A stretch of 64,000 nucleotides of DNA from NCBI GenBank assembly GCA_947846985.1, contig CANTUZ010000011.1:29197589-29261588 (forward strand). Direction: 5' to 3'. This DNA comes from Fratercula arctica. Taxonomy: Eukaryota; Chordata; Aves; Charadriiformes; Alcidae. Under the pieces are notes generated by a model that was not told where the DNA came from, searched no databases, and saw only the letters and a program-made list of their open reading frames with translations. This document shows, in pieces, positions 13,301-26,100 of this stretch. The stretch's first letter is position 1, and every line of letters starts with the position of its first letter. A program made the translations under genes and the position numbers.

Positions 13301-14585
13301 CTTTGAAGAAGTAAAGGCTAAGGTACTTAATGGCTACGTTTACTCTGTTTGGCATCTGAAAATATTTTAAGGCTAGTGTTTGACTGATGCCATACTGTAA
13401 TCAATTAAACTGACATCAGTTTTATGAGAAAATTCAGAAATAGTTTTAATTGGCAATTTGGGAAAAATGACGTTAAAATGATTTGCTCTCCATAATTCAG
13501 GACAACAAAGAGAATTGGCTGAAAATGCACTTTTCTTCAAATGTCCTTGAAGGAAGGAAGCATCCAAATAATTGCAAAAGCCATCTGGGACACAAAGCTT
13601 GCAGGGATACTGACAGGACCCGCAGTGCTGAGCTTGCCACCGGAGAGTAGCTGAAGTTACCAGGATCATGAGCAGGTCAAAGGGACCCTGTCCTTGGTGT
13701 CTGTGGTCCTTCCCTTGGGTGCTCCCCGGGCAGGCACCCAAACATCTACCTCCTTGCCTGGGACGGCAACTCACGTCTCAAAGTGCAATCCACAATTAGA
13801 CAGTCCAATTAATTGCAAAATTAACATTTAAAATGTGGGTTCAGATGGGGTGAGAAACTGAGGGTTATGGGCAAGGGGAAGAAGGTACTTATGGCTGGTA
13901 TTTGAAAATAGATGGAGAGTTATCGCAGTAGAGTTACGCACACCGGTCCTTCCAGATGGCTGGGGCTGCAAAGAGGAGGAAATTCAAACACCAGCAGCTG
14001 TGGGTTTGTATAGGAATTGAGGTGAAGTTTCTGGTAAAATAAAGGGATGAGTCCATGACGGAGATAAGCAAACCCCAATCTGCTGGAAAGTTTCATAGAC
14101 AACTACGTGATATTCAGTCTTTTGGGCTGTAACGTCTGATCCATTTCCCCGAGCATTAAACTGAATACAAATAAAATGAGATTATATTTGTGCAGTGATG
14201 TGCCTGATGATGGGTAAGTGGGAATTTGTCATTAATTTCTCCTTTTGATTATGCAAATCAAGAATATACGTATATGTAATATACAGATAGATAGATACAT
14301 AAAAATCTTCGCACTTGGTCCGTGGGAGCATTGCAAACTTGTAAATATCATTTAGTGATATTTAACAAACCAGCCAGAGTTTGACAAAAATAAACAGCAC
14401 CAGTGTGAAAGAAAGCAGGCATTTTCTTTAAACATCTTCTGAAATCAACTATATTTAACTTCCTTAAAACAGCAGAACCTCCAGTAGCTTGGCACGCAAA
14501 CTGTGGTGTTTTGCTTGGCACACTATATAGGTTGTATCTCGTGCAAGGAAGAAAACTTTCGTTCTTCATTTAAGAATAATGAATT
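7370..14585. other. Long non-coding stretch, no gene seen
   Basis: AT-rich single-copy sequence with A/T homopolymers (for example 13 A at 9145-9157) and a short GATA run near 14285-14297. The only longer frame is a 133-codon - strand frame at 13373-13774, which I treat as chance. No transposon end or RNA gene is visible. Confidence 0.55.
9145..9157 (+). repeat. Poly(A) homopolymer, 13 A
   Basis: A simple A run in a locally A-rich stretch. Confidence 0.9.
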
Positions 14586-14589
14586 GATT

Positions 14590-14720
14590 TTTTAAAAAAT
14601 ATATATATGTATAACATAGAAATGCAAATATATATTTGTGAATATATAAGTATATATTTAAAAGCTTCAAAATATAAACATATACATCTCAAACGTGCAT
14701 GTATATATGCACATATATGG
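14590..14720. repeat. AT-rich tract with interrupted TA repeats
   Basis: Successive imperfect (TA)n blocks alternate with short spacers, for example ATATATATATG near 14601 and GTATATATGC near 14701. Such tracts are unstable, easily melted and common in introns and intergenic DNA. Several short self-complementary blocks could form cruciforms. Confidence 0.75.
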
Positions 14721-14724
14721 ATAA

Positions 14725-16600
14725 ACTTGACTTTCAAGCCTGTTCCCTAGCTACCACAGAAAAGGAATCCTGCTACATTTTCAAAGCTGGGCCTCTCATC
14801 ACAGGTTTTTTCCCTTGGAGTCTTGTAAAAAGTCAGAAAAGCAATTTCAACGCACCAGGACAAGGTTGTCAGTCTTAGGTGGGAAAAATCAGCATAGCTC
14901 TGTGTTCACTACAATATATAAAGTCACAGACAGTTTGGTCAATGTATTTAGAGCCTTAAAAAATTAGCTTTACCACACACCAATCCATGCAAGCTGAAAT
15001 TCAGGGATCTCTGAAGTTGAAGACTACGTGGTTACTGACCTGAACAGGGCTTTGGCGTCACCAGCGTTGTTGTTACTGCCTTAGTGCTGCTGACTTAGCT
15101 AGTGACAAAACACAAATGTAACACGCATGCTGTAGCATTAATTCTGAACATCCAGATAGTATTAACTGAATCATGCAAGCATATTATAAATGCTGAGTCA
15201 AGGCAAGGCTCCTCAGCACACTTCCCAGGAGCATGGAGTAAAACAGAGACAAAAGCCACAACCATCTTGATCAAGACTAAGTAAGACGGCGAAGTGCTGC
15301 AATTCAGAAGCCAGCCTCCACTGGCATCGATCTCGCAAGTGTCCTGCTCAGATTCAAATGGCAATAACCAGCCACACGAAGTAATCACTTCTCTATTCCC
15401 TCTACTATTTCCACTATCAGTCTAGAGATTTAGGAAATGAGATTCAATTCCTTGGTTAGAAAACTCCCATTCTACGCAGAGACTGGGCTGGAAGGCAGGT
15501 TAAACTTCCCTTAAGCTGTTTTTTTTCTCTGTAAGTGTTTCTTTGTTGTCATTATGCTAATGAAGTCCACTTAGGTTGTGTGAATGGTCTCCCGTTTTTT
15601 TTCATAAAATACGTATAACAAAGAAGTAAATTTCAGCAGTGATTGATTGACAGCTGCCAAGTAACACGCAGGGCAATTCAACTACCAGGAGCTGCTGCTG
15701 TTTATCTGGGCACCATAAAAACCTATTGCAAAAGCTGATGTTTGCGAAAGGCCCTTCTGAAGCAAGAGCCTGGCAAACAATTATTTCTGTCATTTCACTT
15801 GCTTTCCCCTCCTTTCCATGTACAAGTTAAAGTTAGCACGGCAGTGATGTTCTGATCTGAAATGTATGTAAAGAAAAATGTAATACTGGTGTAAAGTATT
15901 GCCTGATTTTCTTGAGCCAAACCTTCATGCTAAGTGATCGTTACCAGCGTTTTACGCACAACCACTAACTCTGCTATGCAATGTTCTCGTGACTCTTTTT
16001 TGAAATATTTAATAAGTTTGGGCACAGCTCTATAAATAACTGGCAAGAATCGGCATTTCACTAGCAAATCACTTCACAGTAGTGAATAATTTGCCATAAA
16101 TAAAGCATCACGTTTTTCCTCTTTGTGAATTATCCACGAGCAGATTATCATTTAAGCAAGTATATTTGTTGTGCACAGTCATTTACCATATAATTTCTGT
16201 AAATAATTAGTGTGCTTTAGCTTATTCGTAAGTGATCAGCTACAAGTTTACAATGTCAGAAGCTGGAGTGGCGCATGGTTAGCACACGCTCAGCAGGGGC
16301 TGGATAATCTTCATGGCAGGGGTATGTGAATTCTTCTCGTTCTCTTTTGCAAATTAAACATTTTTCTTTTCCCAGAATGCTAACATAGTCCAACACACTT
16401 TGTCATTCCCAGAAATGTTTCCTCTCTTTCTGGGGACTAGAAAGGGTTACAGCATTTGGTCACAGTCCTCATCTGGGATCTTGGGCAAGTCCATCAGGAA
16501 ACCACTTGCATACTTAGGTTCCTAAATGTATTTAAAGACTCGAGCCTTAGGGCAAAGCTATATTATAAATAATATCCAACGCATTGATCCTCAAGCTGAG
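14725..16600. other. Non-coding stretch, nothing recognised
   Basis: Short chance frames only. No repeat family, RNA gene or splice-flanked frame could be supported. Confidence 0.55.
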
Positions 16601-16604
16601 GCCA

Positions 16605-16800
16605 ACCAGCAGAATTAACTCTGCTCCCAGTGCCTGCTGCCATGGCCGTGCTGCTCCTGGGACTGACCGGCTCACCACGCAGGGCCGGGGAATACAGAAA
16701 GCTCCCCCGCTCCCTGCAGGTCCCCAGAAGGTAGAGAGGGGACAGGGCTTTCCCCCTCCACAAGGCAGCTGGAGCGCAGCAGTGGCGTGCTCAGACTCCA
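16605..16800. other. GC-rich patch
   Basis: About 200 bp of GC-rich DNA carrying open frames on both strands that shadow one another (about 89 codons each way). Open frames on both strands are a by-product of few AT-rich stop codons in GC-rich DNA, so coding is not implied. It may be a conserved non-coding element or an unrecognised old repeat. Confidence 0.35.
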
Positions 16801-17929
16801 GTCTAATGGAAATCAAAGCATCACAAACTCCGCTGCTTTCTATTATTTATTAAATCATTCTATCAAGTTGTTACAGATTATATCATTATTTAGTTGACTA
16901 TAAAGTAAATAAAAGATGCACATGTATAAATCCGTGAACCAAAGCAATATTTCATTAAAGAGATTGTTTATGTAAAACCCCCATCAATTAACACTTTAAA
17001 ACATTCATCTAAATTTAATCTTTTCTTAAATGGATCTCAAGCAACCAAAACAAATCCAGCACTACCATGGTCAGTGCAGGAATGCTGATTTACTCCAATT
17101 CAACTTCTTCCTAATGTTTTGGAGCTGTCGAACATGACATTCCCACAGTTTCTAATTGTTAGAAGCTCTGATCCAGAAAATGTTTTGAGGACAGGAAGCA
17201 GAGGACTCGCAGCCGTGCTGGGAATCTGCCAAGACAAGTAGTAGTGCTGTGGAGCTGGGAAGATTATGCTTAAAAGATTTAGCATTTGTTAGTTGCATTT
17301 CAGACTTTCTAAGAAATGAATGTTATTTTAAGCAAAGATATTCTAATGATGCCACATAAAGTTGGTACCATAGTCTCAGACATAAAATTTTAAATGAACT
17401 AGAAGAAAAACATGGCATTACTTATTTTTTCACCCTCAAAATAACAAGACTGGTTGTCACTTCAGGTTTTTACAAGACCTGTCTTTTCTGCTGCATCATA
17501 AGAGAGCAGCTAACAAAATAAACATGCTAAAAGACCTTTTCTGCATTTCCTATTTAACAAAGGCTTCCACTGCAATTTAGCCATAGGAAGTCATCCAAAG
17601 TCCCTCTGTTCTCTGTTCTTGAGAAAGATGCCAAGGTCATTTGGTGCCAAAAGATACATTTACAAAATGCCTACAGAGGTTCTGCTCTGAGGGAATTAGA
17701 TGCCCAGCTTAAATACTGGTCTTGAAAATTGCTATCTCTATGTTAAGATGCTTTTATAACCCTGAAAATTTGGCCTTAAACTGCTCCTGAAAATGAGATT
17801 TAGAGACATAATATACTGTTGGCATTTTATCTTGGATCTCAATACCAAAGAATGGGCACCTATTATTGAATAATTAAGAAAAAACCATGAATTATTCAGG
17901 ATAGCTGTGTTTCCCTTCCCAAAGGAAGC

Positions 17930-18310
17930 TTTTATGTCCCAAATCCGAGCCTGCAGACAGACAAGCCTGTGTCCTGCTGAGTTACAGCCACCCCAAGCTG
18001 TATGAGAGCAATTGCTGCAACTCCTCCATCTCCCTCTTGGCACCATCGACACGTTCGCAGAGGCTGCTGCTCCCAGGAGGGCAGCTCCAGGACTCCTTGT
18101 AAGCAAGAGAGGGGATTTCTGTCCGGTTGGACCTGTCTCCTGAATTGCTTACTGGGTGGACCTTTTTCTTCTTGCTGTCCAGAGAGCCTAGAGGGTCTTA
18201 CAATCCTGTACCTGGGGTTAAGTCTACCCCGTAACAACCCAGCCTCTGATGGACAGCCTACCACCAACTCCTGTGCGAGACAGCACCGAACATCCATTCC
18301 AGCTGCAGCC
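17930..18310. other. Moderately GC-rich segment with antisense open frames
   Basis: Frames of 112 codons (+, 18002-18340) and 121 codons (-, 17932-18297) overlap almost fully. Neither resembles a family I know and both are explained by local composition. A broken retroelement or a processed-gene remnant is possible but not shown. A translated similarity search of this segment would settle it. Confidence 0.3.
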
Positions 18311-18622
18311 CTTCTGCCTCGATGCGTGTTTAGTTTCTAAAAAATCAATTAATCTGATCCGCAGATAAGCTTGGGCATGGACGTTAGCCTCCTTGAGGTG
18401 ACAGGAGTGACATGAACTCCTCCTGTATGACAGGCGCTGTAAGAGAGTCCAAAGTCCACATCGCCCTCACCCGAGCCACGCCAGGTCTTGTTTTAACGGC
18501 AGCAGATGCACTTCCCCACTCCCCTCCTCTGGCAAAGACAAAGAAGAAGGTCCTAGAGCAGGCCTCAAAATAGAAGCTTTTTCCTCTCCTCACCTACAGG
18601 CTTGATGACTTGTGCCGATATC

Positions 18623-18637
18623 TAATTAATTAATTAA
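18623..18637. promoter_or_regulatory. Overlapping TAATTA homeodomain-type cores
   Basis: Three overlapping TAATTA hexamers form a TAATTAATTAATTAA string. TAATTA is the core recognised by many homeodomain proteins, but it is also frequent by chance in AT-rich DNA, so a regulatory role is only inferred. A shorter version occurs near 27219-27229. Confidence 0.2.
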
Positions 18638-18737
18638 GGTTAGCTGAGGTCAGGGCCTGGAATCTGAGCAATTAAACTGTTTGGTCCCCTGCTAAAACAA
18701 ACCCCATGCATGAGGCCAGCTGCCAAGTTCGGTATTT

Positions 18738-18850
18738 CTGAAATTTGACTCAGGAAAGGAGCTGCCATGTGCCTGCCCCTCGCGGGTGCTGCCGAGAGCT
18801 GGCTTCGGCCGCGGGGCTGCGCCGCAGGTTCAGGGATGGCACGGAAGAGG
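18738..18850. other. Small CpG-rich patch
   Basis: About eight CpG dinucleotides occur within roughly 70 bp, a clear contrast with CpG-poor flanks. A 65-codon frame (18767-18964, +) runs through it. Possible readings are a small regulatory element, a 5' exon remnant or a GC-rich repeat scrap. There is no supporting splice donor or TATA arrangement that I can defend. Confidence 0.3.
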
Positions 18851-19144
18851 ATGAAAGAAGTCCTGCTAACTTTTGTTTTAAGGATGACTTTTCCTGTCCT
18901 TATCGTGAACTTGAATATCTGGTACTTTAATTTTAAAGCCCAGCTCTTGAAATTGAGTGATTAGATACAATATCTCGCCTTTGACAAGAGAGCCTTTGTG
19001 GGTTCAAAGATGAGTTTGAAAATGAAAGCTGATTAAAGCCCGGAGGGTCAAAGCCAAGGATGGAAATAAAAGTTACCTGACACAGACTTCTTTTTAAAGA
19101 TCACACGCATTTAATCCTATTGCATGATATTTGACTCACATAAT

Positions 19145-19295
19145 TCAGCGGTGCAAGAGCAGGACGTGTAGTTCACGGAGAGACAAAGGTGAGGTGGGCT
19201 GGGCGAGGCGGGGGGAGCAGGGACTCTGCTCCAGGGACCCTGCGATGGAGGTGCCTGCTGAGGCAAGCTGCCCCCCCGGGCCCCAGACATTAGTC
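19145..19295. other. GC-rich patch with hairpin
   Basis: A G-rich then C-rich segment. It contains an exact 7-bp inverted repeat, GGAGCAG (19214-19220) and CTGCTCC (19226-19232), with a 5-base loop. A run of seven C followed by GGGCCCC closes the patch. No gene is recognised. Confidence 0.4.
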
Positions 19296-20012
19296 ACTAC
19301 CTGGCCTGTTATAAATATATAAACAGAGAGATCGCTTCTGCTGTAAATAGCACCGAGCTACCAGCTGTGAGGCTTGTACTCATCAGTTTAAAAATTAATA
19401 GTATTTTATTGTGACTGTTTTTTGCAAAACCTCTTTATACTCTTCAGGCAAATGAAGATGAGCTGGAGAACATCCTAAATACTGCTATAAACGGAAGATG
19501 AGCATGCAGCTCATGGACATCATATGGTCACAGCTTGACAAAGCCCTCGGCACTTGGATGTGGATGGATCGTGCTTATTATTTCTTGGGTTTCTTCTGTC
19601 ATTCCCAGGAATCTCTGTATTTTGCACTTGTTAATTAATCCAAACCTGCTGTGTAAGTGATCCAGGAAGTTTTTATCAATGATACAGGAAAATATCTCAG
19701 AAAGGTCTGTCCATCCCCACCTCCCAAAGCACTGGAGAATTGCTAAGGATAATCCTGTAAGTGGCTAGAAAGGTTGTACTAACAGGACGTCATTCCTACT
19801 ATTGCATTTTAGACTTTCTAAGATGTAACAGATTAGAGGTCATTTAAATAATTATAGTTGATATGAAACTAAAATAGCCTTGACAGTACATGCCCAGACA
19901 CACAATTTTAAATAAACTTTTTCAAATACTGGCTCTAAAAGATTTATGTGACCCCCTAACCTCTGCAGTGTCATGCATTTTAACCAATGAACTATCCTGT
20001 TTATTGATCAGA

Positions 20013-20041
20013 CCCCCCCCCCCCCCCAAAAAAAAAAAAAA
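20013..20041 (+). repeat. C15-A14 double homopolymer
   Basis: Fifteen C are followed directly by fourteen A. Long C runs are rare in vertebrate DNA and are prone to sequencing and assembly length errors, so the exact length should be treated with caution. Confidence 0.9.
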
Positions 20042-22043
20042 TGAACAGGAGAAAAAAACCTGACAGGATTTCTCAAAATAAAGCAGTTATTTAGAAAATG
20101 GTTTTGACCAGTTTACAACAAGAACATGCTGAGCCTCAGCGAACCTGGAGCACAGAGGCCACCACGGGAGCCTACCTCCTGGGCAAAACCAAGACTTGGA
20201 AAAACACTTTCAGAAACAGAGACTTGCTACCTCCTATTTTAAGGGCCGCCTCCAGCTACAACCTGGAACTGCTCTGCTATGACAGCGGTCCAACCTTCCT
20301 TACTCCACATCAACAGTCTGCGCTGGGCAGGAGGCAATGGAGGCAGAAATAGCCTACCGAAGACATAGGGATCTTCTAAAACACCATGTGAGGGCAGTCT
20401 TAAAGGGAAAGGAAAGGAAATGTGTTTCTTTCTTGCTTCATCTGACAAACAATGAAAGGAATCTGGTCATCAGGAAGCATTTTTTGAAGTAAAATCTGCT
20501 TTTGCATGGATTTCAGCTCTTGTGTCCCTGAAGACCATATCTAAGATTAACACATTTTCTACTGCAGTGCAACATTTCCTCAGGACCATTTCCTTCCCAA
20601 TTTGACTCCCATTCCCCAGCTATTGATATGCTAGGTATAACACGGAGATATGACAAGGTCACAGACAGGTCTCTACATAAACACTGCAGGTGAGCTGCCT
20701 CCGTTGCTCGCTCAGGGCGTTCACAATGGGTACGCAGTAAGCTGAGGCTGTAAAAACCTGCTGATCGTCCTTCCTGTAGGTGGGATGATTGTAACAACGT
20801 TAAGTCAAGACAAAGAAGCCTGTGTAGAAAAGCTATTAGATGAAGTCACATATACTGTTCCCTTTTGTATTCAAGCCCACCCAGGTTTTTGCCCCATGAT
20901 CTGTACGCCTAGAGATAAACGTAGGGGAGAGCTTGAATGCTTTTTACCCTACAGTGCCTCTTGGGTCTAGCACAGCAGGAACTAATGTCCCTAATTCCTT
21001 CTTTACTCATCCTCTATACACAAGAAGAGAGATCTTGATGCCAGGAAACACTTGAGAAACTGTTTGATTTACTCAGGTACATGCTTGTAATCCTGAATGA
21101 ATTGCTGAGCAGAGCTAGACTGAAGAATATATTTAAGTATGGGACGAGAATGAGTAAGAATGCAGCTGCAGCAAAACATGGTGAAATATTTTAAACCTAC
21201 ACGGCAGGTACATGTTAGCAAAATAGTAAGCCAGGATGGTCAAGATTTCATCTATACAGATGGTTTTCCTCAGCCAGAAATTTGCTTTATTCTGACACGT
21301 AAAAAATTAAAACACCTTGCCAAAGAACCCTCTGGTTTTCAAGGAAAACTATTCTGGAGAAGAATATAAATTTGTTGGCTGCTTCATTGACAGTCTATGC
21401 TTCAGATTTATTTTTTTAAGGTATAATGTCTGAAGCCATATTTCCCTAGTGATAAAAATCCCGTTAGTAATCCTGACAAAATCCTAAAGGGCTAAAAAGC
21501 AATGAAGAGGATTTCTAATGGTAAGTTATAAATCCTTTTAGAGAATATCTTGGTTTAAAATAATTCAGAGGAAAGAGAAAAGAATCTTAGGAATGAGGTA
21601 GTTCTACTTAAAAATCCTTTGGCAAGATCAAGGACACTTAGGAGGGCTACCACTTCCTAAGGCAAGGAGATGACACTGAGCAGCACCTTTTGCTGGTCAC
21701 TAGGCCAGTGAGGGACCTGGTACCTGAGGCCAGGATAAGAGAAGGAGAGATCATTTGTTCAGTGCTGTCTGTAATCCCACCTTCCAGAAAATATACTGAG
21801 TTCTCCCCACTAGGTCAATAAGAAGATAAGTCAAGATCATGAGAAAAAATGATGCGTGCAGCTGCAGTAAACGGGGTCTTTAGAGCAAACAGTGGTGTTG
21901 AAATGGAAGCCAATAGCAGAGTGCGGTGCATCTGGCTGATTTCTCCTGTAACACGGGCAAGGCTTCCTTAAGCCAATTTGTCTTGTACCATGGGTGACTT
22001 CCACTTATGCCCTACACAATGTTCAAGACCTGATTTTTCAGGC

Positions 22044-22063
22044 TTTTTTTTTTTTTTTTTTTT
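22044..22063 (+). repeat. Poly(T) homopolymer, 20 T
   Basis: Uninterrupted T run. Read on the - strand it would be a poly(A) end, but no recognised retrotransposed body adjoins it. Confidence 0.9.
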
Positions 22064-22984
22064 CACACAGCTTTTTCTGCCACATAACTATCTGATTTAC
22101 AATTTTAATGATTGTTTTGGAACACTTGTAATTTTTATCCATAATTCGGAGGTGAATGAACGCACATCTTCACACCCAATGATAACATCCATGTAGTGAA
22201 ACTTACACTTGCAGAATACAAGAGTTTCTGCTGGTATGTTAAAAAAAAACCCTGAAATAACTTCAGAAAGCCTCAAACACTGCAAATATGTAGTTCATTC
22301 TACAGACTAAATAGACCAACAGCATATCTAATATTATTCCTCTGCTAGATTTATAACAGACCTGAATTTGGTGTGGAAGCTGCTCATTGAATGAAACTGG
22401 GGGGGGTGTGTGGAATTAATTGGGTCTTTGCACTTTGTGTCACCAAAGGCAGAACAAGAGCCATGATTAATAATTCATTACATTCAATTATTAATTTATC
22501 AAAGAGGCTACATTCTTTAGTCACCTGGGTTTTAACAGGTATGAAATCAATTGGATTCAACAGGAATCAATAAACCCGTTCCATTTAAATAAATAATTAT
22601 ACACCTTCTGGAGATTTTTAAGCCCATTTATAGCTTTCTAGAGCAGAAGTGCAACACTTGTTAAATTCTGCAGGCTGCAAAGAAATGATTACCATTCTTT
22701 ATCAATGGCGACAGTACTGCTTTTTACACAGTGAGTAATTAGAAAAGAGAGCCCACTGCTGAAACATGCACATGACAAGAGGCTGGGAGAGACGGGGAAG
22801 TCTCTCAGGGCCAGGCATAGAAAAACGATCTTGATAAATTGGAGAAACAGACTGAAATGGAGAAAATGAAATTCACTGAAGACAAGTGCGAAGTACCACT
22901 GTGTGGAAGGCAAATCAGATGTGCCAATGCAAACTGGGACTCAGCTGGCTGTGGAGATACAGCGCAACACAAACTGAAAATGAG

Positions 22985-23145
22985 GGGAGTCCGTGGCAGG
23001 TTTTGGGGGTGTCTGGACGAGGGCAGGACCTGCGCAGACATCGCCGACCGGCGTGTGCAGAGCAGCGCCAGCTGCTCCGCGCAGTGAGGTCAGAAGGATG
23101 CTCAGCCAGGGCAGCCCCTCCCCTCCCCCTCACGCTGCCTTCTGC
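22985..23145. other. GC-rich patch with inverted repeat
   Basis: A CpG-containing patch with an exact 7-bp inverted repeat, GAGCAGC (23060-23066) and GCTGCTC (23071-23077), around a GCCA loop. Multiple overlapping frames on both strands reflect composition. Function unknown. Confidence 0.35.
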
Positions 23146-23149
23146 TCTC

Positions 23150-26100
23150 CTTTAAATGCAGAATTTTTCCTTGTGTGCTGATAGCCCAAGCCCCCAATTG
23201 GATTTAGCCTGAAATATTTTATTCAGCAGATTTGATTTTAAACTCTCGGTGAGGAGTTTTGGGATAGCTCCAACCTCTGCCTGTGAATAGCTTAATCCCT
23301 GAAAAAACATTTACCTAACCCTAAATCTAATCTTAACCTGAAACACTCATTGCGCAAGCTGTAGAGCCCTTTCAAGGTGGAAAGCCACAGGCAAGATGTG
23401 TTACAGGCAGCGGTACAAAATATACCAGTTGCATGGGAAAGTGGTGGGGAAGAGGAGACCTCAGAGTGACCTTGCTATGGGATTCAGCCTGGGAGAAATT
23501 ACATCAACTGTGCAAGGGGCTACTGCAGGACTTCTGTAGGCCACCTGGCCAGCATCTGAACAGCATGGTCATGCTCTGCTCTGCAGCATCACAGATGGAG
23601 AAAGATACGTAAAGAAGGGATTTTCATCTAAAAACAAAGTTCCATTTATCCTCTTTGTAACTGCAGCAACTCCTTATCAGGACATTCCTCATACAGCAAT
23701 ATACGGCACAGTGTCTTCTGTAGAAATGGTTCTCAGTCACACCTTTGCTAATTCAAAATGAGAATGTAATGGTATGGGAAATTAATACTGTTTCTCCGCT
23801 GTGTCACATAAAACTTGTTCCATATTCATGTAATAGCTTATTACTGGTATGATAAAATAATATGGACACTGAAAAGCCATTTGTTTCAGAAGTGCTGAGA
23901 ACATTAAACCTTGCGATAACCACACTGACTACTAAAACATACAGCAACACTTATGAAAGTCTTGTATGGGGCACTGCAATCAGTTGCTGAATAGATTGCA
24001 TATTAAACAAAAATAATGTTTGGCAAAATAGAAGTGCTTTGTCATGAAGTGGAAAAGCTTCCTAGCTGCTCATGAATAACACGTATTGCAGAAAACTAAA
24101 TAATCAAGTAAGTCACCTACCTAAAAAGTGACTCAGTAATCATGTATCTCAGAAGACATCTTAAGCAGGTAAAATAATTTATGTGTGTCAACTTTTTCGA
24201 CCTCATCTGGGGAAGCTTGTCCCACCAGAAGCCCTACTCAGGAGCAGTCCCTCTGCCCAGAAGAAAAAACTGACTTCAAAGGACTGTGAAGAGCAGCTCA
24301 TGAGGCATCTCTGTCATTTCATTTGGCTTTGGATTAGGCCAGGCTTTGGATCTTGACCATGTATGATCTAGATGCATATTTTCTCTTAACTTTTAGTTTA
24401 CTGTTATCTCCAGATAAAGTTAAGGAGTCACTAATACGTGAGGATAATTTCAGTCATTGATTTGAACACAACAGCAGAGAGGAAAAACTGGCACAACTGG
24501 AATCAATTTGATTCTGGAAATCAAACCCTGTTTCATACAGAATTGACAATGATCTCCATGTGTCTGAAACAGCTATCAAGCTAAGGCTACTGAGATCATA
24601 GTTATTACACAGTGGGAACAGGTACATATTTATAAGATACATATTTCTAACCCAGACAGACCTAGTACACTCATCCAACTATTATATGTAAGCAAAAAAA
24701 AAGGGATTTCTCCAACTTGTACTTGAAATCTGACCTTAAATGATACATCTTATTAGTCAGCCAGAACTTTACTGGAGTATCTGTCTATAAAGCAGAGCTT
24801 CTTGTAGCATATGAAAATACTACGCAGGAAATAAGAAAATCTACAACTCACAGGAGTTTGTATTGGAAGATGAGGGAGACTTGTGGTTGTTAGTTAATAA
24901 ATACTCAGGGGAAAATCATTCATAAATACACAGGCTATTTCAAAGCATCAGAAAATGAAGAGTCTGAGACATTTTAGCAAACCTCCAAACTACATTTTAA
25001 AGTCTCAAGTTATGGAAGAAATTGCTCCACATTAAGTCACTACCGAGAGGAAACTACCTTTAATGCTAGCAGAAAGAGAAGTGTATTACAGAAATTCCTC
25101 ACATCTGCAGAGTATCTTACTTAAATGATAATTATCTCCTATAAAGTGCTTTTACTCTTAGTCACTATTTGCTTTATCTATTCTGAGTCATATTAAGCTT
25201 AGTGTCTCATCTGCAGAAAATTTCATTATACCATTTGTTAAAGCATCTTTAATAGGCCAATTTCAGCATCCGTCTACTGTATCTTACTAAATGGTTTTTA
25301 TTTGCTAAATGATACAGTTTAGATGAAACACACTTCAACAAGAAATGTGGTTGTACTACTACGGATGTCACACTAACAGCCAGAAGACTTTCTCTGAGAT
25401 CACTGTGCCTACCAGAGAAGTGACACTCTGCAATCAGTGAGCTCAATTTTGAATCCTCACACTGGTAAAACTTCTACTAAATTGCTTGGAACTAGAACTG
25501 AAATTTGACATCAAAACACATTTCGGCAGTTTATTCAGAAGAAACAAAAGTATTTCTTTGATGTTTTAATTTGTAAACTGTAATCTACACGCATAGATTA
25601 AAAGGTGAAATAAATACTTCAAGGACTACTGGCTATTCAGTTTCAGACACGGTATTTGCAGTAATACTCTGTATGGGAGTAAATCATTCAAATAAAACAA
25701 ATTTACCTTGCATTGTAAACAAAGCAAAGAGTACAGCAAACCTGCTCTAATTCTCAGTAGGTCTCTCCAACTACTTTTCTGTAATCAAGCCATCTGTATT
25801 TCCAAGAGCATTCTTGTAGGGAAACGATCAAGTCCAGTTCATATTAGAACACTGTTAGTCAGGTATATCTGTAGCTAAGCAATGCAAGATTCAGCCTTAC
25901 TTTTTTATAGTATTTCTTTACATTTGCATCCTGGCCTAGTCTGGACTAGACAGGTCTGCTGCGGGCAGGCTCCAAACCTGCATGAACTGATCTTTATTTT
26001 ACACTTTGTTGATTTTGTAGTGTTTTTGGCTCCTACATCTATCTTCCTTTTCCTTCCTACGTACCTGATACTTTCACGCAACTAATCCAGGAATTCAGGG

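Larger units (their letters stand above)
19300..22980. other. Non-coding stretch, no gene seen
   Basis: AT-rich sequence with two prominent homopolymer features (20013-20041 and 22044-22063). Open frames are short and unremarkable. Confidence 0.55.

Noticed and set aside
13373..13774. 133-codon minus-strand frame with several cysteines
   Set aside because: No family recognised, no splice or promoter context, and length within chance expectation.
17932..18340. Overlapping 112- and 121-codon frames on opposite strands
   Set aside because: Mutual antisense frames in a GC-richer segment are a compositional effect. Neither looks like a known protein.
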